Shown here: one piece after another, positions 16,830 to 26,743 of the stretch | How positions within the stretch are numbered: the first letter of the stretch is position 1 | Layout of the letters: each line of letters starts with the position of its first letter | Origin: Paraglaciecola algarum | GTDB lineage: Bacteria; Pseudomonadota; Gammaproteobacteria; Enterobacterales; Alteromonadaceae | NCBI RefSeq assembly: GCF_021532655.1 | Contig: NZ_JAKGAS010000007.1 | Span: forward strand, 186,001-250,000 | Direction of reading: 5' to 3' | DNA length: 64,000 bases | Position numbers and translations under genes: made by a program | Notes under the pieces: model-generated | Told to the model about the DNA's origin: nothing | The model's input: only the letters and a program-made list of their open reading frames with translations | Database searches by the model: none

Positions 16830-17648
16830 CTAAGGTAAAACAGGCGCAATCAATTTTATATGGTGATGCGCCTTTAGCTTTTTATATTGTTCTGACTGCA
16901 GATAAACTTTCAACTGACGATCAAAAGCTTTTTTTAAGTCCTTATTTTTAAATCCAGCACGATAAGAGTTAATAGCAAAAAACGGGTGAACTCGAACCTG
17001 CTCAAACTGACTATCTCCTGTTAGTTCTTTGCTCAAAAAATCGAACACATTCAGGTCGATAACAATTGCATCTACGCCTCCTTGCAATAACAACTCAACT
17101 TGTTTTTTCTGGTCGGCCATTTCAAAATACATACTGTTACCTTTAGCCAAAGCCGAATATTTATCTCCCAATACATCCTTAGCACTTTGAAAACCAACTA
17201 CTCGTAAGCTAGATAGATCAGCAATATTATTAATTTTATAGTTGCGCTGTTTTAAACTAATGACCACGTTTTGATATTCAATATATACATCACTTAAGCT
17301 ATCTGTAGGCACACCTATACCTTCATTTAATGTTAATGCAATATCAACTTGCTGGGCATTTAATAATTGGATTGTGGTTTGGTGCGGCACATAAACGACT
17401 TTAGTCTTATGCCCCAGTTTGGCTAAGATTTGCCTAATGATGTCTAACTCAAAACCGGTATGGTCAACGGGATTAATATAAGGAGGCCTAGCCCAACCAG
17501 CGGCCACACTAATTATGTCTGCTTTTGCAGTAAAACCTAAACTTAAAACAATCAATAACCCCAACACATAAAGTGTTGGTTTTAAAATAAATCTACTACC
17601 TTGAGATATAACACCTTGAGACTTAGTACTTCGAGGCAACAATTTCAT
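16830..17648 (-). CDS. periplasmic solute-binding protein, SBP_bac_3 type
   Basis: A 272-residue protein with a long, basic N-region and a hydrophobic signal segment at about 26-43. A type II periplasmic binding fold follows (AGWARPPYINPVDHTGFELDIIRQ ... LNAQQVDIALTLNEG ... GVDAIVIDL), as in amino-acid ABC transporter binding proteins. No permease or ATPase gene is adjacent, so it may be an orphan binding protein serving a distant transporter or a periplasmic sensor. It is convergent with the holin gene (17-bp gap). Its ligand cannot be told from the sequence. Confidence 0.75.
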   Translation of the reverse strand: MKLLPRSTKSQGVISQGSRFILKPTLYVLGLLIVLSLGFTAKADIISVAAGWARPPYINPVDHTGFELDIIRQILAKLGHKTKVVYVPHQTTIQLLNAQQVDIALTLNEGIGVPTDSLSDVYIEYQNVVISLKQRNYKINNIADLSSLRVVGFQSAKDVLGDKYSALAKGNSMYFEMADQKKQVELLLQGGVDAIVIDLNVFDFLSKELTGDSQFEQVRVHPFFAINSYRAGFKNKDLKKAFDRQLKVYLQSEQYKKLKAHHHIKLIAPVLP

Positions 17649-17850
17649 TTGGCTCTATTGAATCCTTTTTATAGCAACATAAACTACAGCCCAGTGCATT
17701 TTAGCAATAGTTAGCAAAATTCTACAACTCATTAAACACTAGCCCCATACGAAATAATTAACCAGCTGAAATGAAAGGATAAAACTAGATTATGCTAACT
17801 ATTAAAAGCCCAGAATCGAACTGATTAGTATAAATATTCAGCAGCTATAC

Positions 17851-17879
17851 TCGACTTTAGGGCTGCATTTCCGTATGAT
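17851..17879 (+). promoter_or_regulatory. probable sigma-70 promoter of ybiT
   Basis: TCGACT (17851-17856), a 17-nt spacer and TATGAT (17874-17879) give 4/6 and 5/6 matches to the -35 and -10 consensus, about 80 bp upstream of the TTG start. The remaining part of the 310-bp gap between 17649 and 17958 shows nothing else I can name. Confidence 0.45.
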
Positions 17880-17958
17880 GCGCGGCCTTTGTTTGGCATC
17901 CTATTAAATCGGCAAGACCAAACACTTCGACTAATTTTTTATTTCTGGAATACCCACT

Positions 17959-19563
17959 TTGATTTCTACCGCTAACATCACCATGCAGTTTGGTGCCGAA
18001 CCTTTATTTGAAAATATTTCTGCCAAATTTGGTAATGGCAATCGTTATGGTTTAATTGGCGCAAATGGCTGCGGTAAATCAACTTTTATGAAAATTTTAA
18101 GTGGAGATTTAACCCCAACTTCGGGCAATATTTCTATTACTCCAGGCGAGAAACTGGGCACCCTTAGCCAAGACCAGTTTGCCTTTGAAGAGTACACAGT
18201 AGTGGACACCGTGATCATGGGTGATGTTAACTTGTGGAAAATCAAACAAGAAAGAGACTTTATTTACTCCAAAGCTGAAATGAGCGAAGAAGACGGCATG
18301 CATGTAGCTGAGCTAGAAACGCAGTTTGCGGAAATGGACGGGTATACCGCTGAAGCAAGAGCCGAGGAACTCTTATTGGAAGCAGGCATAGCTGCAGAGT
18401 ACCACTACGGCTTAATGTCGCAAGTTGCACCAGGTCGTAAATTACGGGTTTTATTAGCTCAAGCCTTGTACGCTAATCCAGATATATTGTTGCTTGATGA
18501 ACCAACCAACAACCTTGATATTTACACCATCAATTGGTTAGCAGAAGTGTTGAATCAACGTAAATGCACCATGATCATTATTTCTCACGATCGCCATTTT
18601 CTTAACTCTGTGTGTACTCATATGGCTGATATCGATTATGGTGAATTACGCATTTATCCAGGTAACTACGAAGCATACCAAGCAGCCTCCTCGCTCATTC
18701 AAGAACAACTATTAACCGAAAATGCGAAGAAAAGTGCTGAAATGGATGAATTACAAGCCTTTGTGGATCGCTTTTCGGCAAATGCCTCTAAAGCCAAACA
18801 AGCCTCTTCGCGTGCTAGAAGGTTAGAAAAAATCACCTTAGATGAGGTTAAATCATCTAGCCGACGTACACCTAGAATTGCATTAAAACAGCATAAGAAG
18901 TTACATCGCCAAGCGTTAATCCTTGAACAACTCGGCCATGGTTTTGAAGATAACTTTTTATTCAAAAACGGCGAGCTTATTTTAGAAGCCGGAGCAAGAC
19001 TGGCTGTGATCGGTGAAAATGGTGTGGGTAAAACCACCTTTTTACGTTGCCTAATGAATGAACTACAAGCAAAACAGGGTGTAGTAAAATGGTCTGAAAA
19101 TGCCAGTATTGGTTATTGCCCACAAGATAGTTCAAAAGACTTTGATAATGATCTCAGCTTGTTTGACTGGATGTCGCAATGGCGTACTCCAAAACACGAC
19201 GATTTAGCCGTACGTGCTTTATTAGGTAGTTTATTATTTAGTGCAGATGACTTTAATAAAAAGGTCAAGGTATGTTCAGGTGGAGAAAAAAACCGCTTGT
19301 TATTTGGTAAATTAATGATGTCGGATATTAACGTACTGATTATGGATGAACCTACTAACCATATGGATATGGAAGCAATAGAAGCATTAAACAATGCCTT
19401 GAAAAAATTTGACGGTACATTAATATTTGTAAGCCATGATAGGCAGTTTGTGTCTTCACTCGCTACTCGTGTCATAGAAATCCGTGACCAAGAAATGATT
19501 AATTTTTCCGGAACCTATAATGAATACTTAGCAAGTCGAGCTGAAGCACTGGCCGTAGCTTAA
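17959..19563 (+). CDS. ybiT: ABC-F family ATPase YbiT
   Basis: A 534-residue soluble ABC-F protein with two nucleotide-binding domains: Walker [10 protein letters not shown] (about 34-42) with [11 protein letters not shown] (about 177-187), and GENGVGKTT (about 352-360) with [10 protein letters not shown] (about 462-471). The basic inter-domain linker (about 240-320) is typical of ribosome-associated ABC-F proteins. The N-terminus ([21 protein letters not shown]) aligns with E. coli YbiT from its first residue, which sets the TTG at 17959 as the start. ABC-F proteins act on the ribosomal E-site. YbiT's precise target is not fixed by the sequence. Confidence 0.92.
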   Translation: MISTANITMQFGAEPLFENISAKFGNGNRYGLIGANGCGKSTFMKILSGDLTPTSGNISITPGEKLGTLSQDQFAFEEYTVVDTVIMGDVNLWKIKQERDFIYSKAEMSEEDGMHVAELETQFAEMDGYTAEARAEELLLEAGIAAEYHYGLMSQVAPGRKLRVLLAQALYANPDILLLDEPTNNLDIYTINWLAEVLNQRKCTMIIISHDRHFLNSVCTHMADIDYGELRIYPGNYEAYQAASSLIQEQLLTENAKKSAEMDELQAFVDRFSANASKAKQASSRARRLEKITLDEVKSSSRRTPRIALKQHKKLHRQALILEQLGHGFEDNFLFKNGELILEAGARLAVIGENGVGKTTFLRCLMNELQAKQGVVKWSENASIGYCPQDSSKDFDNDLSLFDWMSQWRTPKHDDLAVRALLGSLLFSADDFNKKVKVCSGGEKNRLLFGKLMMSDINVLIMDEPTNHMDMEAIEALNNALKKFDGTLIFVSHDRQFVSSLATRVIEIRDQEMINFSGTYNEYLASRAEALAVA

Positions 19564-19635
19564 TAATACAGCCAATATATTTCGCTTTCATGCGGCCAAT
19601 AAAATACAGTAACTAAAAGTAACAAGAGACACGCC

Positions 19636-20310
19636 ATGCATGATCAGAACTGTTTGCCTCTCACTGATTTTATTGAATATCCACCAGCGGAAATGCTGCA
19701 ACGCTCTGAACAATTTTATGCTGGCATAAAACGTCGCCATAGTATTCGCCAATTTAGCGATAAATCGGTAGCCAGAGAAATAATAGAAAACTGTATTAAA
19801 GCTGCGGGCACAGCGCCCAATGGTGCAAATCACCAGCCTTGGCATTTTACTGCGATCCATTCCCCAGAAATTAAAGCCCAAGTGCGCCAACAAGCAGAGG
19901 CTCATGAACAAGGATTTTATCAAGGTCGTGCTGGCAAAGAATGGTTGCAAGCACTCAAACCACTGGGCACTGACGCAAATAAGCCATACTTAGAACATGC
20001 CCCTTGGTTAATCGCTATTTTCAGTAAAAAACATTCAGAACAAGAAAATGGCAACAAACAACAGAATTATTACGTACATGAGTCTGTTGGCATAGCTACA
20101 GGCTTTTTAATTAATGCCTTGCATCATTCTGGTTTAGTCACCTTGACTCATACCCCCAAACCTATGAGCTTTTTATCCAAAATTTGCAAGCGCCCAGATA
20201 ACGAGAGGCCTTACATGTTATTGATTGCAGGATATCCGGCAGAAAACGCAAACGTGCCAAAACATGCCTTAAATAAAAAGCCTTTGGCTGAAATAGCGAG
20301 CTTCCTTTAA
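19636..20310 (+). CDS. nitroreductase family FMN oxidoreductase
   Basis: A 224-residue protein of the nitroreductase fold. It has RRHSIRQFSDKSV (phosphate-binding arginines of FMN, about 33-45), AAGTAPNGANHQPWHFTAI (about 55-73), SVGIATGFLINALHHSGL and the C-terminal LLIAGYPAE. These enzymes use NAD(P)H to reduce nitro groups, quinones or halogenated aromatics as homodimers. The spacing of motifs resembles the iodotyrosine-deiodinase-like subgroup. The substrate is unknown. It stands alone after ybiT. Confidence 0.85.
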   Translation: MHDQNCLPLTDFIEYPPAEMLQRSEQFYAGIKRRHSIRQFSDKSVAREIIENCIKAAGTAPNGANHQPWHFTAIHSPEIKAQVRQQAEAHEQGFYQGRAGKEWLQALKPLGTDANKPYLEHAPWLIAIFSKKHSEQENGNKQQNYYVHESVGIATGFLINALHHSGLVTLTHTPKPMSFLSKICKRPDNERPYMLLIAGYPAENANVPKHALNKKPLAEIASFL

Positions 20311-20786
20311 AAAATGTATTTACATGACCCAAAAATGTATATTATTTTATTAAAAACAATCATATAGAAACTAACTCTTCATCAATAATCGGGAGAATAG
20401 CGATACCAAATTTTTGAAGAATTCCATCAAGTCCACTTTAAACAGTTTCAAAACCATTCGAATAACTATTGCCTTTTAGATAAAACTTCACATTATTTTA
20501 AGATTGAAAATTACCTATTGACGTTACAGATGTGGCACTCTTCTGAACATATTCAGGAGTTGGCACAATTATCCATAACCTGGGTTAATTAACTATTTTT
20601 AATAAAAACACCTAATATCACACTAATAACTCTATTTTTTCACTTCGTCCTGTATCAATCCTACAATGATTAATAGTGCTACCATCTAGAACCTTGGATT
20701 AAACCAGCACTTATTGAATTGTTGATAGTTTGTTTAAACGAATTAAGAGTTATTATTTACTATAGCAATTACCAAAAGAGGCTTTA
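20311..20786. other. intergenic region with no gene seen
   Basis: A 476-bp AT-rich gap. I find no plausible gene. Short dyads are present, such as CTGAA-CATA-TTCAG near 20543-20556 and TAACC-TG-GGTTA at 20576-20587, but none is a recognised operator. It should hold the promoter of the Ca/Na antiporter gene. Confidence 0.35.
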
Positions 20787-21737
20787 ATGGATTTTGTTCT
20801 AATACTAGTCGGTATAATATTATTAACTGTAGGCGGTGAAGCATTAATCCATGGGGCTATGGGAAGCGCCAAACGGCTGAAGATATCACCTGTGATGAGT
20901 GGCATTATTATAGTAGGATTTGGCACATCTGCGCCAGAACTAGCAGTGTCAATTGACGCAGCTTTAAGTGGTAATTCCGACCTAGCCATAGGCAACGTGG
21001 TTGGCAGTAACATAGGTAATGTTTTACTAATTTTAGGCTTATGCGCAGTTATAAAGCCCCTAACCATTCAGCCTAAGATTTTGCATCGCGACGCTATGAT
21101 TGCTGTATTAGCCAGTATCATTGCCTCAGCAGCATTGCTCTTCAATATATTAAATATTACTGGCGGTATTTTACTCGTCGGGTTATTGATCACCTACCTT
21201 GTGGTTGTATTTAATTCAGAAAAAGATGTTTCAATACCCTCTGCACAGTTACACATATCTGAATCAAAAGAAATAACTATGTTTCCATCTAAAGACTGGT
21301 TATTAATTGTCTCAGTTTTAATGGGCTTAATGTTATTAATTGGGGGCTCTAAAGTTCTACTATTAGGTGCTGTAGGCTTGGCAAAAGACTTTGGTGTTTC
21401 TGAGGCGGCCATTGGACTTACCTTAGTGGCTGTTGGTACCTCTCTGCCTGAGCTAAGTATTTCTGTGATCGCTGTTTTTAGAAAACACACAGATGTAGCC
21501 ATAGGTAACGTTTTAGGTAGCAATATTTTCAACATACTAGGCATTTTGGGAGCATCAGCCATGCTACAACCGCTAACACCTAGTTCACGTATGCTTTCCT
21601 TTGATTTATGGGTGATGTTAGCCGCGATCATTGCACTCGTTTTTATTCTTAAAATCACTAAAAAACTAAGCCGGGTAACTGGCGGCCTATTGCTAATATG
21701 TTACTCTGGGTATGTCTATTTAAGTTTCAATTTGTAA
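20787..21737 (+). CDS. yrbG: K+-independent Ca2+/Na+ antiporter, YrbG family
   Basis: A 316-residue, ten-helix inner-membrane protein with the two inverted alpha-repeats of the CaCA superfamily. These are GFGTSAPELAVSIDAAL...AIGNVVGSNIGN (about 47-80) and VGTSLPELSIS...AIGNVLGSNIFN (about 218-250). The conserved acidic and serine residues of these repeats bind the transported cations. It resembles E. coli YrbG in length and motifs. It is followed after 29 bp by a PsiE-like gene, which may be co-transcribed. Confidence 0.9.
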   Translation: MDFVLILVGIILLTVGGEALIHGAMGSAKRLKISPVMSGIIIVGFGTSAPELAVSIDAALSGNSDLAIGNVVGSNIGNVLLILGLCAVIKPLTIQPKILHRDAMIAVLASIIASAALLFNILNITGGILLVGLLITYLVVVFNSEKDVSIPSAQLHISESKEITMFPSKDWLLIVSVLMGLMLLIGGSKVLLLGAVGLAKDFGVSEAAIGLTLVAVGTSLPELSISVIAVFRKHTDVAIGNVLGSNIFNILGILGASAMLQPLTPSSRMLSFDLWVMLAAIIALVFILKITKKLSRVTGGLLLICYSGYVYLSFNL

Positions 21738-21766
21738 TGCAATCTATAGTTTAGAAGGAATGGTCA

Positions 21767-22204
21767 TTGAATATCAAAATAAAGCCTTTATTTGAAAAAG
21801 TAGTCGATTTAGTATTTGGCATCATTCTTCTATTTATCATTTTGGCCATTGCAATCGGTGCCATTCAATTGTTTGTAGATGTCTGGGATTTGCTGAGTTT
21901 GAAAGGCATTACTGGTCAATACATAAATATGATTACTGATGTACTAACCTTGTATGTGATGGTTGAATTAAGTCGTTCACTAATTGAGTACTTTGAAACA
22001 CATAAATTACGGCTTACTTTTATTATTGATGCCGCCATTGTTTTTATAGTTCGCGAATTATTAATCGGTTTATTCAAACATGAAATGAAACCCGACATGA
22101 TTTATGCGATTTCAACTATTCTATTTGTTTTAGGAGCTCTGAGGATCGCAGCTATAGTGGTGTATCAAAGAGAAAAACAAATGTCAGAAGACGCTTTAAA
22201 TTAA
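21767..22204 (+). CDS. psiE: PsiE-like phosphate-starvation-inducible membrane protein
   Basis: A 145-residue protein with four hydrophobic segments and the PsiE family pattern (VDVWDLL, VMVELSRSLIEYFETHKLRL, AAIVFIVRELLIGLFK, RIAAIVVY). PsiE is an inner-membrane protein of unknown biochemical role, named for phosphate-starvation induction in E. coli. The start is TTG at 21767, with AAGGAA at 21755-21760. A nearby ATG at 21760 is out of frame. I see no clear Pho box upstream, so regulation may differ or come from the preceding gene's promoter. Confidence 0.75.
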   Translation: MNIKIKPLFEKVVDLVFGIILLFIILAIAIGAIQLFVDVWDLLSLKGITGQYINMITDVLTLYVMVELSRSLIEYFETHKLRLTFIIDAAIVFIVRELLIGLFKHEMKPDMIYAISTILFVLGALRIAAIVVYQREKQMSEDALN

Positions 22205-22253
22205 CAATAAAAACAATATAATTTTTGAAAATCACTTTAACGTCCACATAAAA

Positions 22254-22284
22254 AAGAAAAACCATTCATATATATGAATGGTTT
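22254..22284 (-). terminator. rho-independent terminator of gor
   Basis: The palindrome ACCATTCATATATATGAATGGT (two arms of 11, 22261-22282) is preceded on the plus strand by an A-rich tract. Read on the minus strand, this gives a stem followed by a T-rich run, 24 bp past the gor stop. Confidence 0.8.
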
Positions 22285-22307
22285 GACTTTTGTATCCAAT
22301 AAAACAA

Positions 22308-23654
22308 TTACATAGTGACGTATTCTTCACCGCTGGTTGGGTGTATAGCCACACAAGCATCAAAGTCAGCTTTGGTCGCGCCCATTTTCATAGCAACACC
22401 AAATCCTTGTAAAATTTCATCCATACCAAAACCAATACCGTGTAAACCCACTACTTTTTGATTTTCACCCGCACAGACTATTTTCATGCGGGTCATTTGT
22501 CTGTGTTTAGTCACGGCTGTGTACATAGCAGCAAAACCAGATTTGTATACGGTAATATTCTCTTCGCCATATTCAGACTTGGCTTCTTCTTCACTCAAGC
22601 CCATAGTACCAATAGGTGGATGGCTAAATACTACAGTTGGGATTAATGAATAATCCATATGGGCATCGGTTTGGCCATTAAATAAACGTTCTGACAACAA
22701 ACGGCCTGATTTCACTGCTACCGGCGTTAACTCCACATAACCAATATTGTCGCCAACAGCATAAATGCCTTCTACATTGGTGTTTTGATATTTGTCTACC
22801 TTGATATATCCACGCTCATTTAATTCAACACCAATTTTATCCAGTCCAATGTTGTCGTTAGCAGGCTCTCGACCTATGGCCCAAATCACACAATCTGTTT
22901 CTACAGAATCTCCGTTTTCAAACTCTATAGTCAGAGAACCATCAGCATTTTTAAGCACTTGGGTAGGTGTAGCGTGAGTACGCAAACTGGGGCCATCTTG
23001 GGCCATGAGTTCCACTAGCGTGTCTGACAACATAGAATCAAAATTTCTAAGCGGTGCATGTTTACGTACGACTAGTTCCGTTTCAGTACCTAAAGCATGT
23101 AACACGCCAGCTAATTCAACGGCGATATAACCTGCACCGACTACTACTGCTCGTTTGGGTTGTTCGTTTAATTCAAAGAAACCGTTTGAATCTATGCCTA
23201 AATCTGCACCAGGAATATTGGGTTTAACCGGCCTACCGCCAGTGGCAATCAAAATATGATCGGCAGTATAAAGTTTGCCGCCTACTTCAACTGTATTTTT
23301 ATCCACAAAAGTGGCAAAACCTTCAATTAAAGTGACGCCATTATTTTTAAACATATTGCCGTAACTACCATGAATACGTTTGATATAGGCTTCGCGACTA
23401 TCTACTAGCGTCTGCCAACTAAAATTATTCACAGTCACATCAAAACCATAATCAGGTGCATACAAATTAATTGCTTCGGCAACATGAGCACCAAACCACA
23501 TTACTTTTTTGGGTACACAGCCTACGTTTACACATGTACCACCTACAGCTGTAGCTTCTATTACAGCAGCTTTTTTGCCGTGTTTTGCCGCTCGATTAGC
23601 TGAAGCAATTCCACCACTGCCGCCACCAATACAAATATAATCAAAATGTGTCAT
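22308..23654 (-). CDS. gor: glutathione-disulfide reductase
   Basis: A 448-residue flavoprotein of the pyridine nucleotide-disulfide oxidoreductase family that reduces GSSG with NADPH in the cytoplasm. It has the FAD Rossmann motif GGGSGG (10-15), the redox pair C41-VNVG-C46, the NADPH-binding [17 protein letters not shown], the second FAD motif YAVGDN, and the C-terminal HPTSGEE whose histidine is the active-site base of the partner subunit. It fits E. coli Gor (450 aa). prlC follows divergently, similar to the gor/prlC proximity in enterics. Confidence 0.95.
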   Translation of the reverse strand: MTHFDYICIGGGSGGIASANRAAKHGKKAAVIEATAVGGTCVNVGCVPKKVMWFGAHVAEAINLYAPDYGFDVTVNNFSWQTLVDSREAYIKRIHGSYGNMFKNNGVTLIEGFATFVDKNTVEVGGKLYTADHILIATGGRPVKPNIPGADLGIDSNGFFELNEQPKRAVVVGAGYIAVELAGVLHALGTETELVVRKHAPLRNFDSMLSDTLVELMAQDGPSLRTHATPTQVLKNADGSLTIEFENGDSVETDCVIWAIGREPANDNIGLDKIGVELNERGYIKVDKYQNTNVEGIYAVGDNIGYVELTPVAVKSGRLLSERLFNGQTDAHMDYSLIPTVVFSHPPIGTMGLSEEEAKSEYGEENITVYKSGFAAMYTAVTKHRQMTRMKIVCAGENQKVVGLHGIGFGMDEILQGFGVAMKMGATKADFDACVAIHPTSGEEYVTM

Positions 23655-23844
23655 ATTGTTACCTATTCAAAAAATTATACATTCAAGATAATGCTATCAA
23701 CAAAAAAAAGACACAACATTTTATCAATTAACTTAATCGGTTAATCAAATGCAAGTGAATTAGAATTCTGCAGACATTTAATTCAGAAGACCATTTTTAA
23801 ATACCAAATATTTGATTCAATTGAGAATGATCACACTACAGCTA

Positions 23845-23871
23845 TTGAGATTTGCCTTAAGCACCCTTATT
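23845..23871 (+). promoter_or_regulatory. possible sigma-32 promoter of prlC
   Basis: TTGAGA (23845-23850), a 13-nt spacer and CCCTTATT (23864-23871) loosely match the heat-shock consensus TTGAAA-N13-CCCCATNT, 32 bp upstream of prlC, which is a heat-shock gene in E. coli. The match is clearly weaker than that before hslV. Confidence 0.35.
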
Positions 23872-23902
23872 TCATTCATAATCTAAGTAAAATGAGTACT
23901 TT

Positions 23903-25942
23903 ATGACTAATCCAATTTGTGACTTATCTGGTCTTCCACAGTTTTCTGCCATTAAACCTGAACATATTCAATCAGCAATAGCTGAAGCGATTGAGGCCTG
24001 TAAAAGTAAAATCACAGAGTTACTCAAACAAGACAGCTATTCATGGGACAATTTGATTGCACCTTTAGAGGAAATCGACGACCAGCTAAGTCGAAAATGG
24101 TCGCCTATTTCCCATATGAATTCTGTGGTGAGTAATGACGAGTTACGCGAAGCTCATGATGCTTGTTTACCGGCACTTTCTGAATATGGCACTTGGGTAG
24201 GACAAAACTCTGATTTATATAACGCCTATTGCCAAATACAAAACAGCCCTTCGTTTAACCAATTGTCAGAAGCACAACAAAAAGTCATTACTCAATCAGT
24301 AAGAGACTTTACTTTGTCAGGCGTAGCCTTAACTGACGAAAAGAAAGTCCGATACGCCCAAGTTAAAAGTCGTCTATCTGATCTAGGCTCTAACTTTAGT
24401 AATAATGTGATGGATGCCACCTTAGGCTGGTTTAAACATATCACTGATCAAGCTGAATTAGCGGGATTACCAGAATCCGCCATAGCCGCAGCTAAACAAG
24501 TGGCAGAAAGTAAAGAATTAGATGGCTGGGTATTTACCCTCGACATCCCAAGTTATTTGCCGATTATGACTCATGCTGACAATCGTGGGTTACGTGAAGA
24601 AATGTATCGAGCTTACACCTCTCGCGCCTCTGAACAAGGGCCGAATGCAGGTAAATGGGATAATACCGAAATCATTAACGAAACCCTAAGCTTGCGTCAA
24701 GAATTAGCCCAGCTATTAGACTTTGATAATTACGCAGACTATTCACTAGCTAGCAAAATGGCAAACTCAGGCTCACAAGTTACGGGCTTTTTAGAAGATT
24801 TAGCCAAACGCTCAAAACCTCAAGCGCAAAAAGATGTAGATGAATTAAATGCATTCGCCAATGAGTTTTATCAAGCACCTAGTCTAAAGGCTTGGGATAT
24901 CGCTTATTACAGTGAAAAACTAAAAGAGAAAACCTACAAAATATCTGACGAACAGCTCAGACCTTATTTCCCTGAAAATAAAGTCGTGGCTGGCTTATTT
25001 GAAGTGGTGGCGCGTTTATATAATTTAGTCATCACTGAACGTAATGATGTAGATACATGGCACAAGGATGTAAAGTTTTACGACATTCACGACCAATCAG
25101 GTGAGCTAAGAGGTAGCTTTTATTTAGACCTATATGCCCGCCCTCACAAACGCGGTGGTGCTTGGATGGACGAATGCCAAGTTCGTCGCACTAAGTTAGA
25201 CGGAAGCTTACAAAATCCAGTCGCCTACTTAACCTGTAATTTTAATGGCCCAGTAGGCGATAAACCTGCATTATTTACCCATGATGAGGTGGTAACTTTA
25301 TTCCATGAATTTGGCCACGGCATTCACCATATGTTAACTAAAATTAATGTAGGCGGAGTATCAGGGATCAATGGTGTGGCGTGGGATGCAGTAGAGTTAC
25401 CCAGTCAATTTTTAGAAAACTGGTGTTGGCAACCCGAAGCCTTGAGTTTTATTTCAGGTCACTTTGAAACAGGTGAACCATTACCACAAAACTTGCTCGA
25501 CAACATGTTAGCTGCGCGTAACTTTCAATCGGCCATGCAAATGTTAAGACAATTAGAATTCAGCCTATTTGACTTTACCTTACACCAACACTTTAAAGAT
25601 GCCGAGTCTACCAATGTACAAGCTTGGCTAGATAAAGTTCGCGAACAAGTTGCTGTTCTGGTCCCACCTAGTTTTAATCGTTTTCAAAACAGCTTTGGCC
25701 ATATTTTTGCGGGTGGCTACGCAGCGGGTTACTACAGCTACAAATGGGCAGAAGTGTTATCTTCAGACGCCTTTAGTCGTTTTGAAGAAGAAGGCATATT
25801 CAACCAACAAACGGGCCGAGACTTTTTAACTAATATTCTTGAAATGGGCGGTAGTAAAGAACCAATGGAGTTATTTGTAGCCTTTAGAGGCAGAGAGCCA
25901 GAAGTGGATGCTTTACTTCGTCATTCGGGCATAGCGGCATAA
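23903..25942 (+). CDS. prlC: oligopeptidase A (M3 metallopeptidase)
   Basis: A 679-residue cytoplasmic zinc peptidase of the M3 family that degrades oligopeptides, including cleaved signal peptides. The zinc-binding HEFGH lies at residues 468-472, with the third ligand glutamate in the following helix (VAWDAVELPSQFLENW). FAGGYAAGYYSYKWAEVLSSDAF near the C-terminus is family-specific and shapes the substrate pocket. The length matches E. coli OpdA/PrlC (680). The next gene starts 18 bp downstream and may be co-transcribed. Confidence 0.96.
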   Translation: MTNPICDLSGLPQFSAIKPEHIQSAIAEAIEACKSKITELLKQDSYSWDNLIAPLEEIDDQLSRKWSPISHMNSVVSNDELREAHDACLPALSEYGTWVGQNSDLYNAYCQIQNSPSFNQLSEAQQKVITQSVRDFTLSGVALTDEKKVRYAQVKSRLSDLGSNFSNNVMDATLGWFKHITDQAELAGLPESAIAAAKQVAESKELDGWVFTLDIPSYLPIMTHADNRGLREEMYRAYTSRASEQGPNAGKWDNTEIINETLSLRQELAQLLDFDNYADYSLASKMANSGSQVTGFLEDLAKRSKPQAQKDVDELNAFANEFYQAPSLKAWDIAYYSEKLKEKTYKISDEQLRPYFPENKVVAGLFEVVARLYNLVITERNDVDTWHKDVKFYDIHDQSGELRGSFYLDLYARPHKRGGAWMDECQVRRTKLDGSLQNPVAYLTCNFNGPVGDKPALFTHDEVVTLFHEFGHGIHHMLTKINVGGVSGINGVAWDAVELPSQFLENWCWQPEALSFISGHFETGEPLPQNLLDNMLAARNFQSAMQMLRQLEFSLFDFTLHQHFKDAESTNVQAWLDKVREQVAVLVPPSFNRFQNSFGHIFAGGYAAGYYSYKWAEVLSSDAFSRFEEEGIFNQQTGRDFLTNILEMGGSKEPMELFVAFRGREPEVDALLRHSGIAA

Positions 25943-25960
25943 CCCATCAAGGATTGAACT

Positions 25961-26650
25961 ATGAGCCAGCTTGAAAAATTTGATGCCATTTACCAAAGAG
26001 CTTGCGAACGTAAAGGGGGGAAAGAGGTTTTGGAGTCTTTAATCGACAAACCTTTAAGCCCCCAAACTCTTGCACAAATTGATGAAAGCCGGTATTTGGC
26101 AGAATTCACTAAAAAGGTGTTTCAATCTGGCTTTGTGTGGCGCGTAGTTGAAAATAAATGGGATGACTTTGAACGGGTATTTTTTGAATTCAACATTCAA
26201 AAAATCCTGTTAATGCCCGATGAAATGTTAGAGAAAAAAGCTACCGACCCCAGCATTATCCGTAATTACAATAAAGTTAAAACCATACGCGAAAATGCCA
26301 TTATGATAGATACAGTTAATCGTGAACATTGTGGTTTTGCTCAATTTGTAGCTGATTGGCCAACTGAAGATATTATCGGATTATGGGCCTATTTGAAAAA
26401 GCATGGCGCCAGATTAGGCGGCAATACTGGCCCATATGGTTTACGTACAATTGGCAAAGATACATTTTTATTGAGTAATGATGTGGTCGCCTATTTTACC
26501 CAATGGGATATTATTTCAGGTTCAGCCCAATCTAAGCGCAGCTTAAACGCAATCCAAGCTAGTTTTAACGAATTACAACAACAAAGCGGACGCACGCTGC
26601 AAGAAATAAGCATGATCTTGTCTCGAAGTGTAGGTGATAATTATTTTTAG
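25961..26650 (+). CDS. diverged DNA-3-methyladenine glycosylase I-like protein
   Basis: A 229-residue protein that resembles the Tag family of helix-hairpin-helix DNA glycosylases (FTKKVFQSGFVWRVV ... IIRNYNKVKTIRENA). By hand alignment with E. coli Tag it lacks the N-terminal Cys and YHDxEWG motif and the C-terminal His/Cys zinc ligands. The position of Tag Glu38 is occupied by Lys52. The fold is probably kept, but activity on 3-methyladenine cannot be assumed. It follows prlC by 18 bp. Confidence 0.7.
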   Translation: MSQLEKFDAIYQRACERKGGKEVLESLIDKPLSPQTLAQIDESRYLAEFTKKVFQSGFVWRVVENKWDDFERVFFEFNIQKILLMPDEMLEKKATDPSIIRNYNKVKTIRENAIMIDTVNREHCGFAQFVADWPTEDIIGLWAYLKKHGARLGGNTGPYGLRTIGKDTFLLSNDVVAYFTQWDIISGSAQSKRSLNAIQASFNELQQQSGRTLQEISMILSRSVGDNYF

Positions 26651-26743
26651 CCAATAAAAATAAGCCGAGTTCGCTTCACTATCAAATAACACTTTTTTCT
26701 TGTAAGGTAGCTAAACTAAGTTTCTAATCATATGAGTTAACAC

